A stretch of DNA of 64,000 nucleotides, taken from assembly GCF_902506195.1 (NCBI RefSeq), contig NZ_LR732817.1:3191407-3255406 (forward strand), given 5' to 3'. This DNA comes from Citricoccus sp. K5 (lineage in GTDB: Bacteria > Actinomycetota > Actinomycetes > Actinomycetales > Micrococcaceae). This document shows positions 8,136-16,774 of the stretch, piece after piece. The position numbers and the translations under genes were made by a program. Positions within the stretch are counted from its first letter, which is position 1; every line of letters starts with the position of its first letter. Under the pieces are notes generated by a model, which searched no databases, was not told the origin of the DNA, and saw nothing but the letters and a program-made list of their open reading frames with translations.

Positions 8136-9252
8136 GCGGAGCGCTGAAGTAGACGTCTTGGTGGTCGGGGCGGGCCTGGCCGGGCTGCACTGCGCCACCC
8201 AGTTGGCACGCGCCGGTCATCAGGTGCTGTTGGCGGAGCGCCGCGCCACGCTGACGGGCACCGTCCGGACCACCGGCATCTTCGTGCGCCGGACCCTCGA
8301 GGACTTCGCGCTGCCCGGTGAGCATCTGGGGCCGGCCATCCGCCGCATGGTGCTCTACCCGCCCGGGCTGACGGGTCCGGTGGACCTGACCAGTGATCGG
8401 GACGAGTACCGGGTCGGGGATATGGGGCCGCTCTATGTGGCGGCCGCCCGCGATGCCGTGGGAGCCGGCGTCGAGCTGCGGCTGGCCACGCGCTTCACCG
8501 GCCAGCGGGAGGGCACGTACCTCCTCGAGGACGCGGCGGGCACCCTCCTGGTCCGAGCCCGCTTCGTGGTCGGTGCCGATGGCGCTCGGTCCAGGGTGGC
8601 GCGGGACCTGGGGCTGAGCCGCAACCGCCACCTGCTGGTCGGGGCCGAGGAGGTCTTCGCCGACCACCCCGACGGCTCCGACCCCGCCTTCCACTGCGTG
8701 ATCGATCCGAGGCTGGCCCCCGGTTATCTTGCGTGGGTACTGCGGGACGGCGAACATGTCCACGTGGGCACGGCCGGCCATGCCCACCGGTTCCCGCGAG
8801 GCCTGTACAGCGCCCTGCGCTCGTTCCGCGAGCGGGCGCCGGGACTGGAGGGCGTCGAGAGGCCGGAGCAGGTGGAGAAGCGCGCCGGGCCGATCCCCGT
8901 GGGCGGCGTGCTGCCCCGGATCGCCTCCCCGGCCGGACTGCTCGTGGGAGACGCCGCCGGTGCGGTGTCCCCGCTCACCGCCGGAGGGCTCGACCCCTGC
9001 CTGCGGCTGTCCGGGCATGCCGCCGAGATCCTGGACGCCGCCCTCCGAGCCGGCCGGCGCGCGGAGCTGGAGGCCTATGACGGCCACGCCTTGCGGGCCC
9101 GATTCCGTAAGCGGCTGCTGCTGCGCAAGGGCCTGGACGGGTTACGCACGCCGGCTCTCGCCACGGGCGCCTTCGCCGCGTTGAGGACCCCTCCGGGCCA
9201 GGCGCTGGCGAAGCGGATCCTCTTCGGCCACGGATCGTTCCCCCTGCCGTGA
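8122..9252 (+). CDS. FAD-dependent oxidoreductase (geranylgeranyl-reductase/monooxygenase-like)
   Basis: The 376-residue protein opens with a Rossmann dinucleotide motif (VVGAGLAGLHCATQLARAG, about 13-31) and an acidic/basic strand end (LLAERR). It has the second FAD motif GADGARS in the middle and a GDAAGAVSPLTAGG motif in the C-terminal third, which fits the PHBH-fold family of geranylgeranyl reductases and FAD monooxygenases. The substrate is unknown; lipid or isoprenoid reduction is one possibility. ATG 8122 lies six bases after GGAGG (8111-8115), inside the end of the HTH gene. Longer upstream reading in this frame overlaps that gene and lacks any domain, so it was rejected. Confidence 0.8.
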   Translation: MAVSERSAEVDVLVVGAGLAGLHCATQLARAGHQVLLAERRATLTGTVRTTGIFVRRTLEDFALPGEHLGPAIRRMVLYPPGLTGPVDLTSDRDEYRVGDMGPLYVAAARDAVGAGVELRLATRFTGQREGTYLLEDAAGTLLVRARFVVGADGARSRVARDLGLSRNRHLLVGAEEVFADHPDGSDPAFHCVIDPRLAPGYLAWVLRDGEHVHVGTAGHAHRFPRGLYSALRSFRERAPGLEGVERPEQVEKRAGPIPVGGVLPRIASPAGLLVGDAAGAVSPLTAGGLDPCLRLSGHAAEILDAALRAGRRAELEAYDGHALRARFRKRLLLRKGLDGLRTPALATGAFAALRTPPGQALAKRILFGHGSFPLP

Positions 9253-9286
9253 CCGGTGCCTGGAGAGCTGACCGTCCTGCAGGAAG

Positions 9287-9298
9287 TTGAAATTTCAA
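9287..9298. promoter_or_regulatory. Palindromic operator-like site TTGAAATTTCAA
   Basis: A perfect, very AT-rich 12-base palindrome in GC-rich surroundings, just before ATG 9302 of the LLM oxidoreductase. Its form resembles sites of MarR-type redox regulators. It contains the TTG that could be read as a start codon. Confidence 0.5.
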
Positions 9299-9301
9299 GG
9301 A

Positions 9302-10459
9302 ATGAAGTGGCCCGGGCCGGACGTTGTGCCTGACGTGACCGAGAACCTCGTGCCCCAGAGCCCCGCCGCGCTCGCGGCCCCGCACCCCAACCCGTCCTCT
9401 GAACGCGCCGACTCCGTGCCCGCCGGCACCCTCGAGTTCGGCCTGCACACCTTCGGGGACGTGACTCACACGGCCGAGGGGCGGCCCCTGAGCCACCCCG
9501 AGGTGCTGCGCAACGTGGTGGCCGAGGGCGTACTGGCGGACCGGGCCGGAGTGGACGTGATCGGCATCGGCGAGCACCACCGCCCCGATTACACCGTCTC
9601 CTCGCCCGAGATGGTGCTCTCCGCCATCGCCGGACAGACCGAGCACATCAAGCTGATCTCCGCCGTCACGGTGCTCTCCTCGGACGACCCGGTCCGCGTC
9701 TACCAGCGCTTCGCCACCCTGGACGCCGTCTCGAACGGCCGCGCCGAGGTCTCCCTGGGCCGCGGCTCCTTCATCGAGTCCTTCCCGCTCTTCGGCTATG
9801 ACCTGCAGGACTACGAGATGCTCTACGAGGAGAAGCTGGACCTCTTCTCCCACCTGCGCACCGAGCAGCCGGTGACCTGGCAGGGCAACACTCGGGCCGC
9901 GCTGCAGCGCCAGTCCGTGTTCCCGACGACGGCCCACGAGTTCGGCCTGCCCACCTGGGTGGCCGTCGGGGGCACCCCGACCTCGGTGGTGCGGGCAGCC
10001 ACCTATGGCATGGGGCTCGAGTTGGCGATCATCGGCGGGGCTCCCGAGCGGTTCCGGCCCTTCGCCGAGCTCTACCGCCGCGAGATCGCCGCCCGCGGCT
10101 TCGAGCCCCGCCGCGTGGCGCTGCACTCGCACGGCTTCGTGGCCGCCACGGACGAGGAGGCCGCCGAGCGGTACTACCCGCACTGGGAGTTCAACATGCG
10201 CAAGATGGCGGCCGAGCGCGGCTGGCCCGCCCCCTCGGCCGCCCAGTTCCGCCAGGAGGTCACCCACGGCGCCCTGCACCTGGGCTCCCCGGAGACGGTG
10301 GCCCGCAAGGTGGCCGCCAGCGTCCGGGCGCTCGATGCCGGCCGCTTCGGAATGAAGTACGGCAACGGCTCCCTGCCGCACGAGTTCATGATGGACTCGA
10401 TCGAGCTCTACGGCTCGAAGGTCAAGCCCCTCGTCCTGGACATGCTCTCCGGCTCCTGA
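9302..10459 (+). CDS. LLM-class flavin-dependent oxidoreductase (luciferase-like)
   Basis: The roughly 385-residue cytoplasmic enzyme carries a bacterial-luciferase-like TIM barrel from about residue 40 (LEFGLHTFGD) to 370. Motifs include GIGEHHRPDY, DAVSNGRAEVSLGRGSF and VGGTPTSV. Members use reduced flavin and O2 to oxidise small organic substrates; the substrate here is unknown. The start is uncertain. TTG 9287 lies inside a palindromic operator-like site, ATG 9302 has an SD-like run too close, and GTG 9329 is also in frame; ATG 9302 is taken as the compromise. No flavin reductase or regulator gene is adjacent. It converges on the dehydrogenase at 10549. Confidence 0.85.
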   Translation: MKWPGPDVVPDVTENLVPQSPAALAAPHPNPSSERADSVPAGTLEFGLHTFGDVTHTAEGRPLSHPEVLRNVVAEGVLADRAGVDVIGIGEHHRPDYTVSSPEMVLSAIAGQTEHIKLISAVTVLSSDDPVRVYQRFATLDAVSNGRAEVSLGRGSFIESFPLFGYDLQDYEMLYEEKLDLFSHLRTEQPVTWQGNTRAALQRQSVFPTTAHEFGLPTWVAVGGTPTSVVRAATYGMGLELAIIGGAPERFRPFAELYRREIAARGFEPRRVALHSHGFVAATDEEAAERYYPHWEFNMRKMAAERGWPAPSAAQFRQEVTHGALHLGSPETVARKVAASVRALDAGRFGMKYGNGSLPHEFMMDSIELYGSKVKPLVLDMLSGS

Positions 10460-10548
10460 CCAGCCGCATCAATCACCGGCATCACGATAACGGCAACTGC
10501 CGATTCGCCCGGCGTGTCTCGACCACTGGCGCGGCCGTGATCCCTGGG

Positions 10549-13473
10549 TCAGGAGTCCCGCAGCGCCGCCGCGATGACCTGCACCAGATGGCGGCCGTCG
10601 AGGCCCGCCAGGTCCTTCACCTGGGTGCGGCAGGAGAAGCCGTCGGCCAGGATCGGCGTGTCGGGGGAAGCCTCCGCCTTGGCCAGGATGCCCTGACGGG
10701 CGATCGTCTCCGAGATCTCGTAGTGCCCCTGCTCCATGCCGAAGTTCCCGGCCAGGCCACAGCAGCCGTTGGAGGTCTCCACGTCGCAGCCCATGGCGTC
10801 CAGGATCGCCTCGTCGGCGGAATAGCCCATGACCGCGTGATGGTGGCAGTGCGGCTGGACCAGCATCCGACGGTCAGCATCAGAGACCCGCGGCGGTGTC
10901 CAGTCGAGTTCCGTCAGCAGTTCGGCCACGGTCCGCACGGCCGCCGCGACCTCGCGCGCGCCAGGGTGCTCGGGCAGCAGTTCCACGAGGTCCGAGCGCA
11001 GCGCGGCGATGCAGCTGGGCTCCAGCCCGACGACGGCCCGCCCGGCCCGCACGTGCGGCAACAGGATCTCCACGGTCCGGCGCAGCTTCTCCTTGGCCGC
11101 CGTGAGCTGTCCCGTCGAGATCAGCGTCAGCCCGCAGCAGGCCTGCTCACCGGTCGACTGCCCGACCACCTGCACATCGCACCCGGCGGCGTCCAGCACC
11201 GTCAGGGCATCGGCCGGAATCTCCGGGGAGAGAGCGTCCGAGAAGGAATCCACCCACAGCACCACCCGGCGCCGGCCGTCGTCGTGCCCCGGAGCCGACC
11301 GCGCCGCCTCCGACCACCGGAACGGAGCCCTCGGCAACAGCGGCAGAGAACGCCGGGTGTCCGCCCCCATCAGCGTCATCATCGCCCGGCGCAACACCGG
11401 CACCCGGCCGGCGGCGTTGACCAGCGGGGTCATCGGTGCCGCGAGCCGCAGCCAGAAGGGCAGTCGGCCCAGGGTGTAGTGGGCCAGCGGCCGCACCTTG
11501 CCCCGGTAGGTCCGGTGCAGGGTCTCGGACTTGTAGGTGGCCATGTCCACGCCGGTGGGACAGTCGCTGGCGCAGGCCTTGCAGGACAGGCACAGGTCCA
11601 GGGCCTCGTGGACCTCGGGGGACTCCCACCCGAGCGTGACGACCCCGCCGTTGAGCATCTCCTGCAGCACCCTGGCCCGCCCGCGCGTCGAGTCCTTGTC
11701 GTCCCCGGTCGCCAGGTAGGACGGGCACATGAAGGTGCCCTGCTCGCGCAGGTCCGCCCGGCACTTGCCGATGCCCACGCAGCGGTGCACGGCATCGGCG
11801 ACCGAGCCGTCGTCGTCGGCGAAGGCGAAGCCGTCCGCGGCCCGTTGCTCGGAGGAGGCCGGACGGCGCAGGGCGGCGTCGATCGGGTCCGGGTCCACCA
11901 GCACCCCCGGGTTCATCAGCCCGGCCGGGTCGAACAGAGCCTTGAACTCGGCGAACGCGGCCAGCGCCTCCGGCGAGTACATGACCGGCAGCAACTCGCT
12001 GCGCGCCCGCCCGTCCCCGTGCTCACCGGCCAGGGATCCCCCGTACCGGGCCACCAGCGTCGCAGCCGCCTCCATGAACTCCCGGAACTCCGAGGAGCCG
12101 GACGCGAAGGGGAAGTCAATGCGCATGTGGATGCAGCCGTCCCCGAAGTGCCCGTAGGCCAGACCGGATAGGCCGCGGCCATCCATGAGCTCCTTCAGGT
12201 CCCGTAGGTAGGACCCGAGGTGCTCCGGGGGCACGGCGGCATCCTCCCAGCCGGGCCAGGCGTGGGCCCCCGCGGCCGTCCGCACCGCCAGCCCGGAGCC
12301 GTCCGCGCGGATCTGCCACAGCCGGGCGGCCTCCGGGCCGGAGGGCAGCACCACCGCTTCCAGCCCGTGGGCGGCCCGGACCATCGCCTCCGCGGCGGCC
12401 ACCGCCTCGGCCGTGTCCGCCCCGCCGACCTCCACCATCAGCCAGCCGCCGCCGGCCGGCAATTCCGGCACGTCGTCACCGCCGGGGGACCGCCGCACCA
12501 CCTCGACCATCTCGCCGGACAGGCCCTCCAGCGCCAGCGGCCGATGGGGCAGCAGCGAGGGGACGTCATCGGCCGCCGCGGGCATGTCCGGGTAGCCGAT
12601 CACCGCCAGTGCGGGCGCCGGCGCCCGGGGCACCAGATCGACCTCGGCCTCGAGCAGCACCCCGCACGTCCCCTCGGTCCCCACGAGTGCTGCGGCCAGG
12701 TTGCGCCCGTTCTCGGGCAGCAGGTGCTCCAGGCTGTAGCCGGAGATCTGCCGGTCGAACCGCCCCAGCTCGGTGCGCAGCACCTCGAGGTGACGCTGGA
12801 CGAAGGATTCCAGCCCGGGCACCTGGTCCAGCGCGTCGCGCCCCGGCACCACGTCCAGGATCCGCCCGTTCGGCAGCATCCAGCGCAGGCGGCGGACGTT
12901 GTCCGCGGTCCGTCCGTAGGCCAGCCCATGGGGGCCGCACGCGTTGTTGCCGATCATCCCGCCCAGGGTGCAGCGGCTCGCCGAGGACGGATCCGGCCCG
13001 AAGCGCAGTCCGTGCGGCGCCGCGGCGGCCTGCAGGTCCGTCAGGACCACGCCCGGCTGCACGACGGCGGAGCGCGCCTGGGCGTCGATCGAGACGATGC
13101 GGTTCAGGTGCTTCCCCACATCCAGCACCAGCCCGGGCCCCACAGCATTGCCCGCGATGGAGGTGCCTCCGCCCCGCACGGTCACGGGCAGCCCGTGCCG
13201 GGCCGCGATCCGGACGGCGGTCACGACGTCGGCCTCGTCCAGCGGGCAGACCACCACCCGTGGCGCGATCCGGTAGTTGGAGGCGTCCGAGCTGTACAGG
13301 GCGCGGCGGAGCGTGGAGGTGTGCACCTCGCCGCGCAGTTGCTGCTCGAGTTCCCGGACCGCGGCATCGGCGCCGGGGCCGGCCTTGGATTCGGTGGCCG
13401 GGCCGGTGGCCGGGCTGTCGTTCTGGAGTGTGGTCGGCTGGGTGTCTGGATCCAGGTCCGTCTCAAGGTCCAT
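10549..13473 (-). CDS. FAD-binding and (Fe-S)-binding D-2-hydroxyacid (lactate/glycolate-type) dehydrogenase
   Basis: This large 974-residue enzyme is probably peripheral to the membrane. The N-terminal half is a PCMH-type FAD domain (about 60-240, with TVRGGGTSIAGNAVGPG) plus a FAD-oxidase C-terminal domain. The C-terminal half holds two 4Fe-4S sites: one around C565/C571 (CVGIGKC) and one at C628, C631, C634 and C638 (CLSCKACASDCP). Two CCG cysteine-rich modules lie near 780 and 900. This is the fused layout of D-lactate or D-2-hydroxyglutarate dehydrogenases, which pass electrons to the quinone pool. ATG 13473 follows AAGGA. A lactate-permease-like gene lies at 34342, so growth on hydroxy acids is plausible, but the substrate is not proven. 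Confidence 0.88.
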   Translation of the reverse strand: MDLETDLDPDTQPTTLQNDSPATGPATESKAGPGADAAVRELEQQLRGEVHTSTLRRALYSSDASNYRIAPRVVVCPLDEADVVTAVRIAARHGLPVTVRGGGTSIAGNAVGPGLVLDVGKHLNRIVSIDAQARSAVVQPGVVLTDLQAAAAPHGLRFGPDPSSASRCTLGGMIGNNACGPHGLAYGRTADNVRRLRWMLPNGRILDVVPGRDALDQVPGLESFVQRHLEVLRTELGRFDRQISGYSLEHLLPENGRNLAAALVGTEGTCGVLLEAEVDLVPRAPAPALAVIGYPDMPAAADDVPSLLPHRPLALEGLSGEMVEVVRRSPGGDDVPELPAGGGWLMVEVGGADTAEAVAAAEAMVRAAHGLEAVVLPSGPEAARLWQIRADGSGLAVRTAAGAHAWPGWEDAAVPPEHLGSYLRDLKELMDGRGLSGLAYGHFGDGCIHMRIDFPFASGSSEFREFMEAAATLVARYGGSLAGEHGDGRARSELLPVMYSPEALAAFAEFKALFDPAGLMNPGVLVDPDPIDAALRRPASSEQRAADGFAFADDDGSVADAVHRCVGIGKCRADLREQGTFMCPSYLATGDDKDSTRGRARVLQEMLNGGVVTLGWESPEVHEALDLCLSCKACASDCPTGVDMATYKSETLHRTYRGKVRPLAHYTLGRLPFWLRLAAPMTPLVNAAGRVPVLRRAMMTLMGADTRRSLPLLPRAPFRWSEAARSAPGHDDGRRRVVLWVDSFSDALSPEIPADALTVLDAAGCDVQVVGQSTGEQACCGLTLISTGQLTAAKEKLRRTVEILLPHVRAGRAVVGLEPSCIAALRSDLVELLPEHPGAREVAAAVRTVAELLTELDWTPPRVSDADRRMLVQPHCHHHAVMGYSADEAILDAMGCDVETSNGCCGLAGNFGMEQGHYEISETIARQGILAKAEASPDTPILADGFSCRTQVKDLAGLDGRHLVQVIAAALRDS

Positions 13474-13597
13474 GGGTGGGGTTCCTTCGGGGTGCGGGCG
13501 GCATCGGGTCCTGTCCCTGCACTGTGCCGGACCATGAGGACACGGGCAAGCATGGAAGACCCTGTCTGTTGTCCGGGGCTTGGGCAATACTGGGGTC

Positions 13598-14176
13598 ATG
13601 AGTGATCCAGCCAACACTCCCGCCGCCCCGTCACCGCACCCATCCGACGCCGCCCCAGACTGGAAGCCGATCCTCGCCGCCCTCGGCAACGAGGCCGCCC
13701 GCACGGTCTTCGCCCGTGCCGCCCTCGGCACCCTCGACCCCGTGGCCCGCGGGGACCTGACCACCAAGGAGCAGAAGTCCGTGGAGGGTTGGCTGAAGCT
13801 CGGCATCCTGACGGAGGATGACATCGGCTCCGTCACCGTGGATGGCAACGCCCTGCGGGCGCCCCTCATCGTGCCCGCCCGTGGTGGTCAGCGGGAGGCG
13901 AGGGCCGGCGTCGGGAAGTTCCTGGTGGAAGGGCGCGGGCCGCGGATCGACACGATGCCCGCCTCGCCGGCCGAGCGCACCGAAGTGCTGCGGTGGGTGC
14001 GCGACCATGCACTCGAGCCCGACGAGGTCCTCACTGAGGTGCAATTGAACCAGCGGCTGCACGTGTTCCATCCGGACGTGGCGATGCTGCGCCGCTACCT
14101 GGTGGATGCGTCCCTGCTGGAGCGCACCGCGACGGGCACCGAGTACGCGATCCCGGCGGACTCCCGCATCCCTTAG
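13598..14176 (+). CDS. DUF2087 domain-containing protein
   Basis: This 192-residue soluble protein has an N-terminal region (about 20-90) that resembles a winged helix (KPILAALGNEAARTVFARA, followed by LTTKEQKSVEGWLKLGIL). The C-terminal DUF2087 domain (about 125-190) carries the family wording RTEVLRWVRDHALEP, EVQLNQRLHVFHPDVAMLRRYLVDASLLER. DUF2087 proteins often act as ArsR-like regulators, so DNA binding is likely but unproven. ATG 13598 has no SD; AATACT lies just before it at the leaderless -10 position, although it is a poor match. The gene is divergent from the FAD/Fe-S dehydrogenase at 13473, which it could regulate. Confidence 0.75.
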   Translation: MSDPANTPAAPSPHPSDAAPDWKPILAALGNEAARTVFARAALGTLDPVARGDLTTKEQKSVEGWLKLGILTEDDIGSVTVDGNALRAPLIVPARGGQREARAGVGKFLVEGRGPRIDTMPASPAERTEVLRWVRDHALEPDEVLTEVQLNQRLHVFHPDVAMLRRYLVDASLLERTATGTEYAIPADSRIP

Positions 14177-14216
14177 ACCCCTGCCGATCTGGAGGTCCAT
14201 GGATGCGGGGATGGGG

Positions 14217-14630
14217 TCAGGCGACGGCCTTGCGGATAGCGGCGCGGTCGGTGCGCCGGTCCCACCACCGGGTGACGAGGAAGTAGCCCGCCACCCAGGT
14301 GCCCAGGGCGGTGACAAGCCAGACCACCAGCGGGGCCAGCACCCAGGCGCTCACCCCGTCCATGGTGAGCCCGTTCGGCATCAGGGTGGCGATCCACAGG
14401 GCCAGGAGCGTCGAGACCAGTCCGACGCCTCCGAGGACGGCCGAGGCGTACTGGCGGGCAAGGTTGAACACGAACGGCGCCAGTAGGGCCTGGGCCAGGA
14501 CGAAGACGAGGACGGCGGTGATGAACCCGGAGGGCTGCATCGAGACTCCGTCGATGAGGGCACCGGCCAGCAGGAGGCCGACGGCGGCCATCACCAGGTT
14601 GATGACGGCATGGATCAGGAAGCGGATCAT
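14217..14630 (-). CDS. Phage-holin-family (holin IV-like) small membrane protein
   Basis: This 137-residue protein has four membrane segments (about 4-27, 35-55, 63-85 and 90-118) and a short basic C-terminus (WWDRRTDRAAIRKAVA). It resembles the so-called phage holin family IV proteins, which are common in bacterial chromosomes without any prophage; no other phage gene lies nearby. The ATG at 14630 follows GAGGAG with an eight-base spacer. The function is unknown. The name does not imply lysis. Confidence 0.7.
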   Translation of the reverse strand: MIRFLIHAVINLVMAAVGLLLAGALIDGVSMQPSGFITAVLVFVLAQALLAPFVFNLARQYASAVLGGVGLVSTLLALWIATLMPNGLTMDGVSAWVLAPLVVWLVTALGTWVAGYFLVTRWWDRRTDRAAIRKAVA

Positions 14631-14659
14631 GGCGCGTACTCCTCGGGGATGAGGTGGGA

Positions 14660-14675
14660 GCGGCCCGCAGGCCGC
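14660..14675 (-). terminator. Short GC hairpin between dehydrogenase and holin-like gene
   Basis: GCGGCC-CGCA-GGCCGC forms a six-base-pair stem with a four-base loop. It may be a weak terminator for the aspartate-dehydrogenase-like gene or a 5' UTR structure of the holin-like gene. Confidence 0.3.
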
Positions 14676-14768
14676 CCGGGCGCACGGCGCGTGTGCTCGG
14701 TGACTCCATCCCAGACCTCCCGGTGCCGCCGGTCAATGACGCGCCGGCGGTGGTCCGAATCGTGACGC

Positions 14769-15662
14769 TCAGGGCCGCGATGAGAACGCGGCCAGCGCCT
14801 CGCGGACGGTCCGGGCCACCGAGAGCGCGGTGAGCCCGGACGTCTTGGGGTTCTCCGGGCTCGGCGCTGACTCGAAGGCCAGCTCGAACCGGCCGGCCGT
14901 CCCGGTAGCCAGAATCTCGTGGCGGCTACGCGCCGCGCCCGGGTCGGCCATGAGCTCCACCCGCACCCGCTCCAGGGATCGCCGCAAGAGCTCGGCCTCG
15001 CCGGAGCCGCGGCCCCGAGTGGCCCAGCCCAGCCCGACCGCGACATTGACGTTGGCCGGGAATCGCTCGATGGCCTTGGCCGGCCCGCCGGAGAACACGG
15101 TCACCGGTGCGTCCCCGGGGCGCAGCGCCCGCAGTGCAGCCTCCTCGGACTCCGTCATCCACGGCCGGATCAGGGAGGTGGGGAGCTTGGTGGTACGGAT
15201 GCGGACCGAGTCCAGGCCGTCGGCATCGGCCGCCGCGGACAGGACGTCGAAGCCGCCGATGGCGCCGTTGGTGACCCAGAGCCGCCCGGGGCCGGCCAGC
15301 AGCGTCCGTGCCAGGTCCGGATCGGCGAGGGCTCCGACGCTGGTCAGGATCAGGTCGGTCCCCGCCGTGATGACCCCGGGGCCGTACTCACCGGCTGCGG
15401 CGACGCCGGCGCACTCCACCACCAGGTCGGCCACCGCCAGCGCCTCGGGCCATGTGGGGCAGTCGGTGTCCTCGCCGGTGGTGACCAGTTCGACGCCCGG
15501 GATGGTCCGGTGACCGTGCGAGGCCACGTTGCGCTCGGCCGCCCGCAGTCGCAGCAGGCCGGCGTCCCGCTCCGGAGCCAGCAGTGTGGAGACGTGGCGG
15601 CCGATGGCGCCGAAGCCCAGCAGGAGCACGCGGACGGGGGAGTGCCGAACGGTCTGGGACAT
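14769..15662 (-). CDS. Aspartate dehydrogenase-like (NadX/DUF108) oxidoreductase
   Basis: The 297-residue soluble enzyme has an N-terminal NAD(P) Rossmann motif (LLLGFGAIGRHVSTLL) and the aspartate-dehydrogenase domain (DUF108) with KLP, PANVNVAVGLGWATRG and TSGLTALS. Family members deaminate L-aspartate reductively or oxidatively for NAD synthesis; others act on related amino acids. No nad genes are near. It lies 97 bases downstream of argP on the same strand and beside the lysine exporter lysE, so a role in aspartate-family amino-acid balance is an attractive inference. ATG 15662 follows AAGGA. A small palindrome lies 22 bases upstream at 15684-15695. Confidence 0.75.
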   Translation of the reverse strand: MSQTVRHSPVRVLLLGFGAIGRHVSTLLAPERDAGLLRLRAAERNVASHGHRTIPGVELVTTGEDTDCPTWPEALAVADLVVECAGVAAAGEYGPGVITAGTDLILTSVGALADPDLARTLLAGPGRLWVTNGAIGGFDVLSAAADADGLDSVRIRTTKLPTSLIRPWMTESEEAALRALRPGDAPVTVFSGGPAKAIERFPANVNVAVGLGWATRGRGSGEAELLRRSLERVRVELMADPGAARSRHEILATGTAGRFELAFESAPSPENPKTSGLTALSVARTVREALAAFSSRP

Positions 15663-15683
15663 GTGGGTCCTTCACGGAAGATG

Positions 15684-15695
15684 TCTGAAATCAGA
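15684..15695. promoter_or_regulatory. Possible operator TCTGA-AA-TCAGA
   Basis: Five-base inverted arms around AA, between argP and the aspartate-dehydrogenase-like gene. It is short, so it could be chance. Confidence 0.25.
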
Positions 15696-15759
15696 GAGGA
15701 AGACCTGGGCCGGCTGGAGGCCGTCCGGGGCTCCCAGTCCACACCATCGCCGCGACTGA

Positions 15760-16704
15760 TCAGGTCATGTTGCGTGCCGCCTGCTGCACGGCGGCGGTGA
15801 GCCGGTCCAGGGCCTCGGTTCCGGCGGACCAGCGCTGCCAGTGCAGGGTCACGCGGGACTGTCCCAGTTCGGGGATGGCCACGAGGTCTGGGTGGGTGCC
15901 CTCCAGGACGCCCTCGGGCAACTGGCCGGCCGGGATCATGCCCCAGCCCAGTCCAGCGGCCACGGCGGCGTTGAACCCGCCGACGGTGGGGACCTGGTGG
16001 AGCGGGGGCCCGGCGGCGCCCGTCCCGTCGCCGCCCGTGCCCACGCCGCTTGCGCCGGAACCGGACGGTTGGCCGCGCTGGCCGGCGCGCCACGCGGCCA
16101 GCCGGCTGCGCTGCAGGCTGTCCCGGGTGCCGAACTCCTGCACGGGAACGGCCCCGAAATCCACGGACCCGTCCTCGCGGCGGTATCGGTCCAGCAGGGC
16201 GGACGCCGCCACCGCGTGGTAGTCCATGGCGCCCAGCTCCATCGAGAGGCAGCCCGAGACCGGAGCCGGGTCCTCGGTGATGGCCGCGATGACCGTGCCG
16301 GAGCGCAGCAGCTCATGCGTGTGCTCCTGGTCCTCCAGATGCAATTGCAGGACTGCATCGTCCCAGGTGGCGGCCTGCCGCAGTACCTCGACGAACCAGG
16401 TCGCCATCGAGTCGGCGTTGACCGCCACGGACAGCACCGTGCGCCCGCCGGTGCCCTGGCCGAGTGAGCGCCTCGTCTCATCCTCCAGCACCGCCACCTG
16501 CCGGGCGAGGCGCAGCATCCGGTCCCCGGCGGAGGTGGTGCCCACCGGAACGGTGCGCGTCAGCAGGACCTGGCCGGCGTCCTTCTCGAGCGCTTTGATG
16601 CGCTGGGAGAAGGCGGAGCCGGAGATCCTCAGGGCTGCGGCGGCGGCGTCGAAGGTTCCCTCGTCCACGGCGGCGGCCAGAGCTCGTAGGTGGTCAGTGT
16701 TCAT
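15760..16704 (-). CDS. argP: LysR-family regulator ArgP/LysG
   Basis: The 314-residue regulator has an N-terminal winged HTH (about 1-60: HLRALAAAVDEGTFDAAAAAL, then SAFSQRIKALEKDAGQVLLTR) and a periplasmic-binding-like effector domain. Its wording and its divergent position opposite lysE identify it as the ArgP/LysG type, which activates lysE when lysine or arginine accumulates. An unusual Gly/Ser/Ala-rich loop (about 205-230) is inserted in the effector domain. ATG 16704 lies seven bases after TAAGCT (-10) with no SD, so the mRNA is probably leaderless. An operator-like palindrome is at 16718-16733. Confidence 0.88.
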   Translation of the reverse strand: MNTDHLRALAAAVDEGTFDAAAAALRISGSAFSQRIKALEKDAGQVLLTRTVPVGTTSAGDRMLRLARQVAVLEDETRRSLGQGTGGRTVLSVAVNADSMATWFVEVLRQAATWDDAVLQLHLEDQEHTHELLRSGTVIAAITEDPAPVSGCLSMELGAMDYHAVAASALLDRYRREDGSVDFGAVPVQEFGTRDSLQRSRLAAWRAGQRGQPSGSGASGVGTGGDGTGAAGPPLHQVPTVGGFNAAVAAGLGWGMIPAGQLPEGVLEGTHPDLVAIPELGQSRVTLHWQRWSAGTEALDRLTAAVQQAARNMT

Positions 16705-16711
16705 GAAGCAA

Positions 16712-16717
16712 AGCTTA
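16712..16717 (-). promoter_or_regulatory. -10 box of argP (leaderless)
   Basis: On the minus strand TAAGCT is followed by seven bases and then the ATG at 16704; no SD is present. Confidence 0.5.
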
Positions 16718-16733
16718 ATACCCTGAAGGATAT
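16718..16733. promoter_or_regulatory. ArgP/LysG operator-like palindrome
   Basis: ATACCCTGAAGGATAT is an imperfect palindrome (one mismatch per arm) between argP and lysE. Its centre lies about 49 bases upstream of the lysE start, a normal activator position for LysR-type proteins. Confidence 0.5.
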
Positions 16734-16762
16734 GTAGGTGGAGCGGATGGTCTGCCCCGTCC

Positions 16763-16768
16763 TACCGT
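16763..16768 (+). promoter_or_regulatory. -10 box of lysE (leaderless)
   Basis: TACCGT, six bases, then GTG 16775; no SD. Confidence 0.45.
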
Positions 16769-16774
16769 GGCTTC

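Noticed and set aside
10537-13605. Long open frames antisense to the FAD/Fe-S dehydrogenase
   Set aside because: They are Arg/Gly/Pro-rich shadows caused by GC bias; the sense strand carries complete FAD and Fe-S motifs.
14217-14630. Holin-like gene as part of a prophage
   Set aside because: No endolysin, integrase or phage structural gene nearby; such proteins occur widely on chromosomes.
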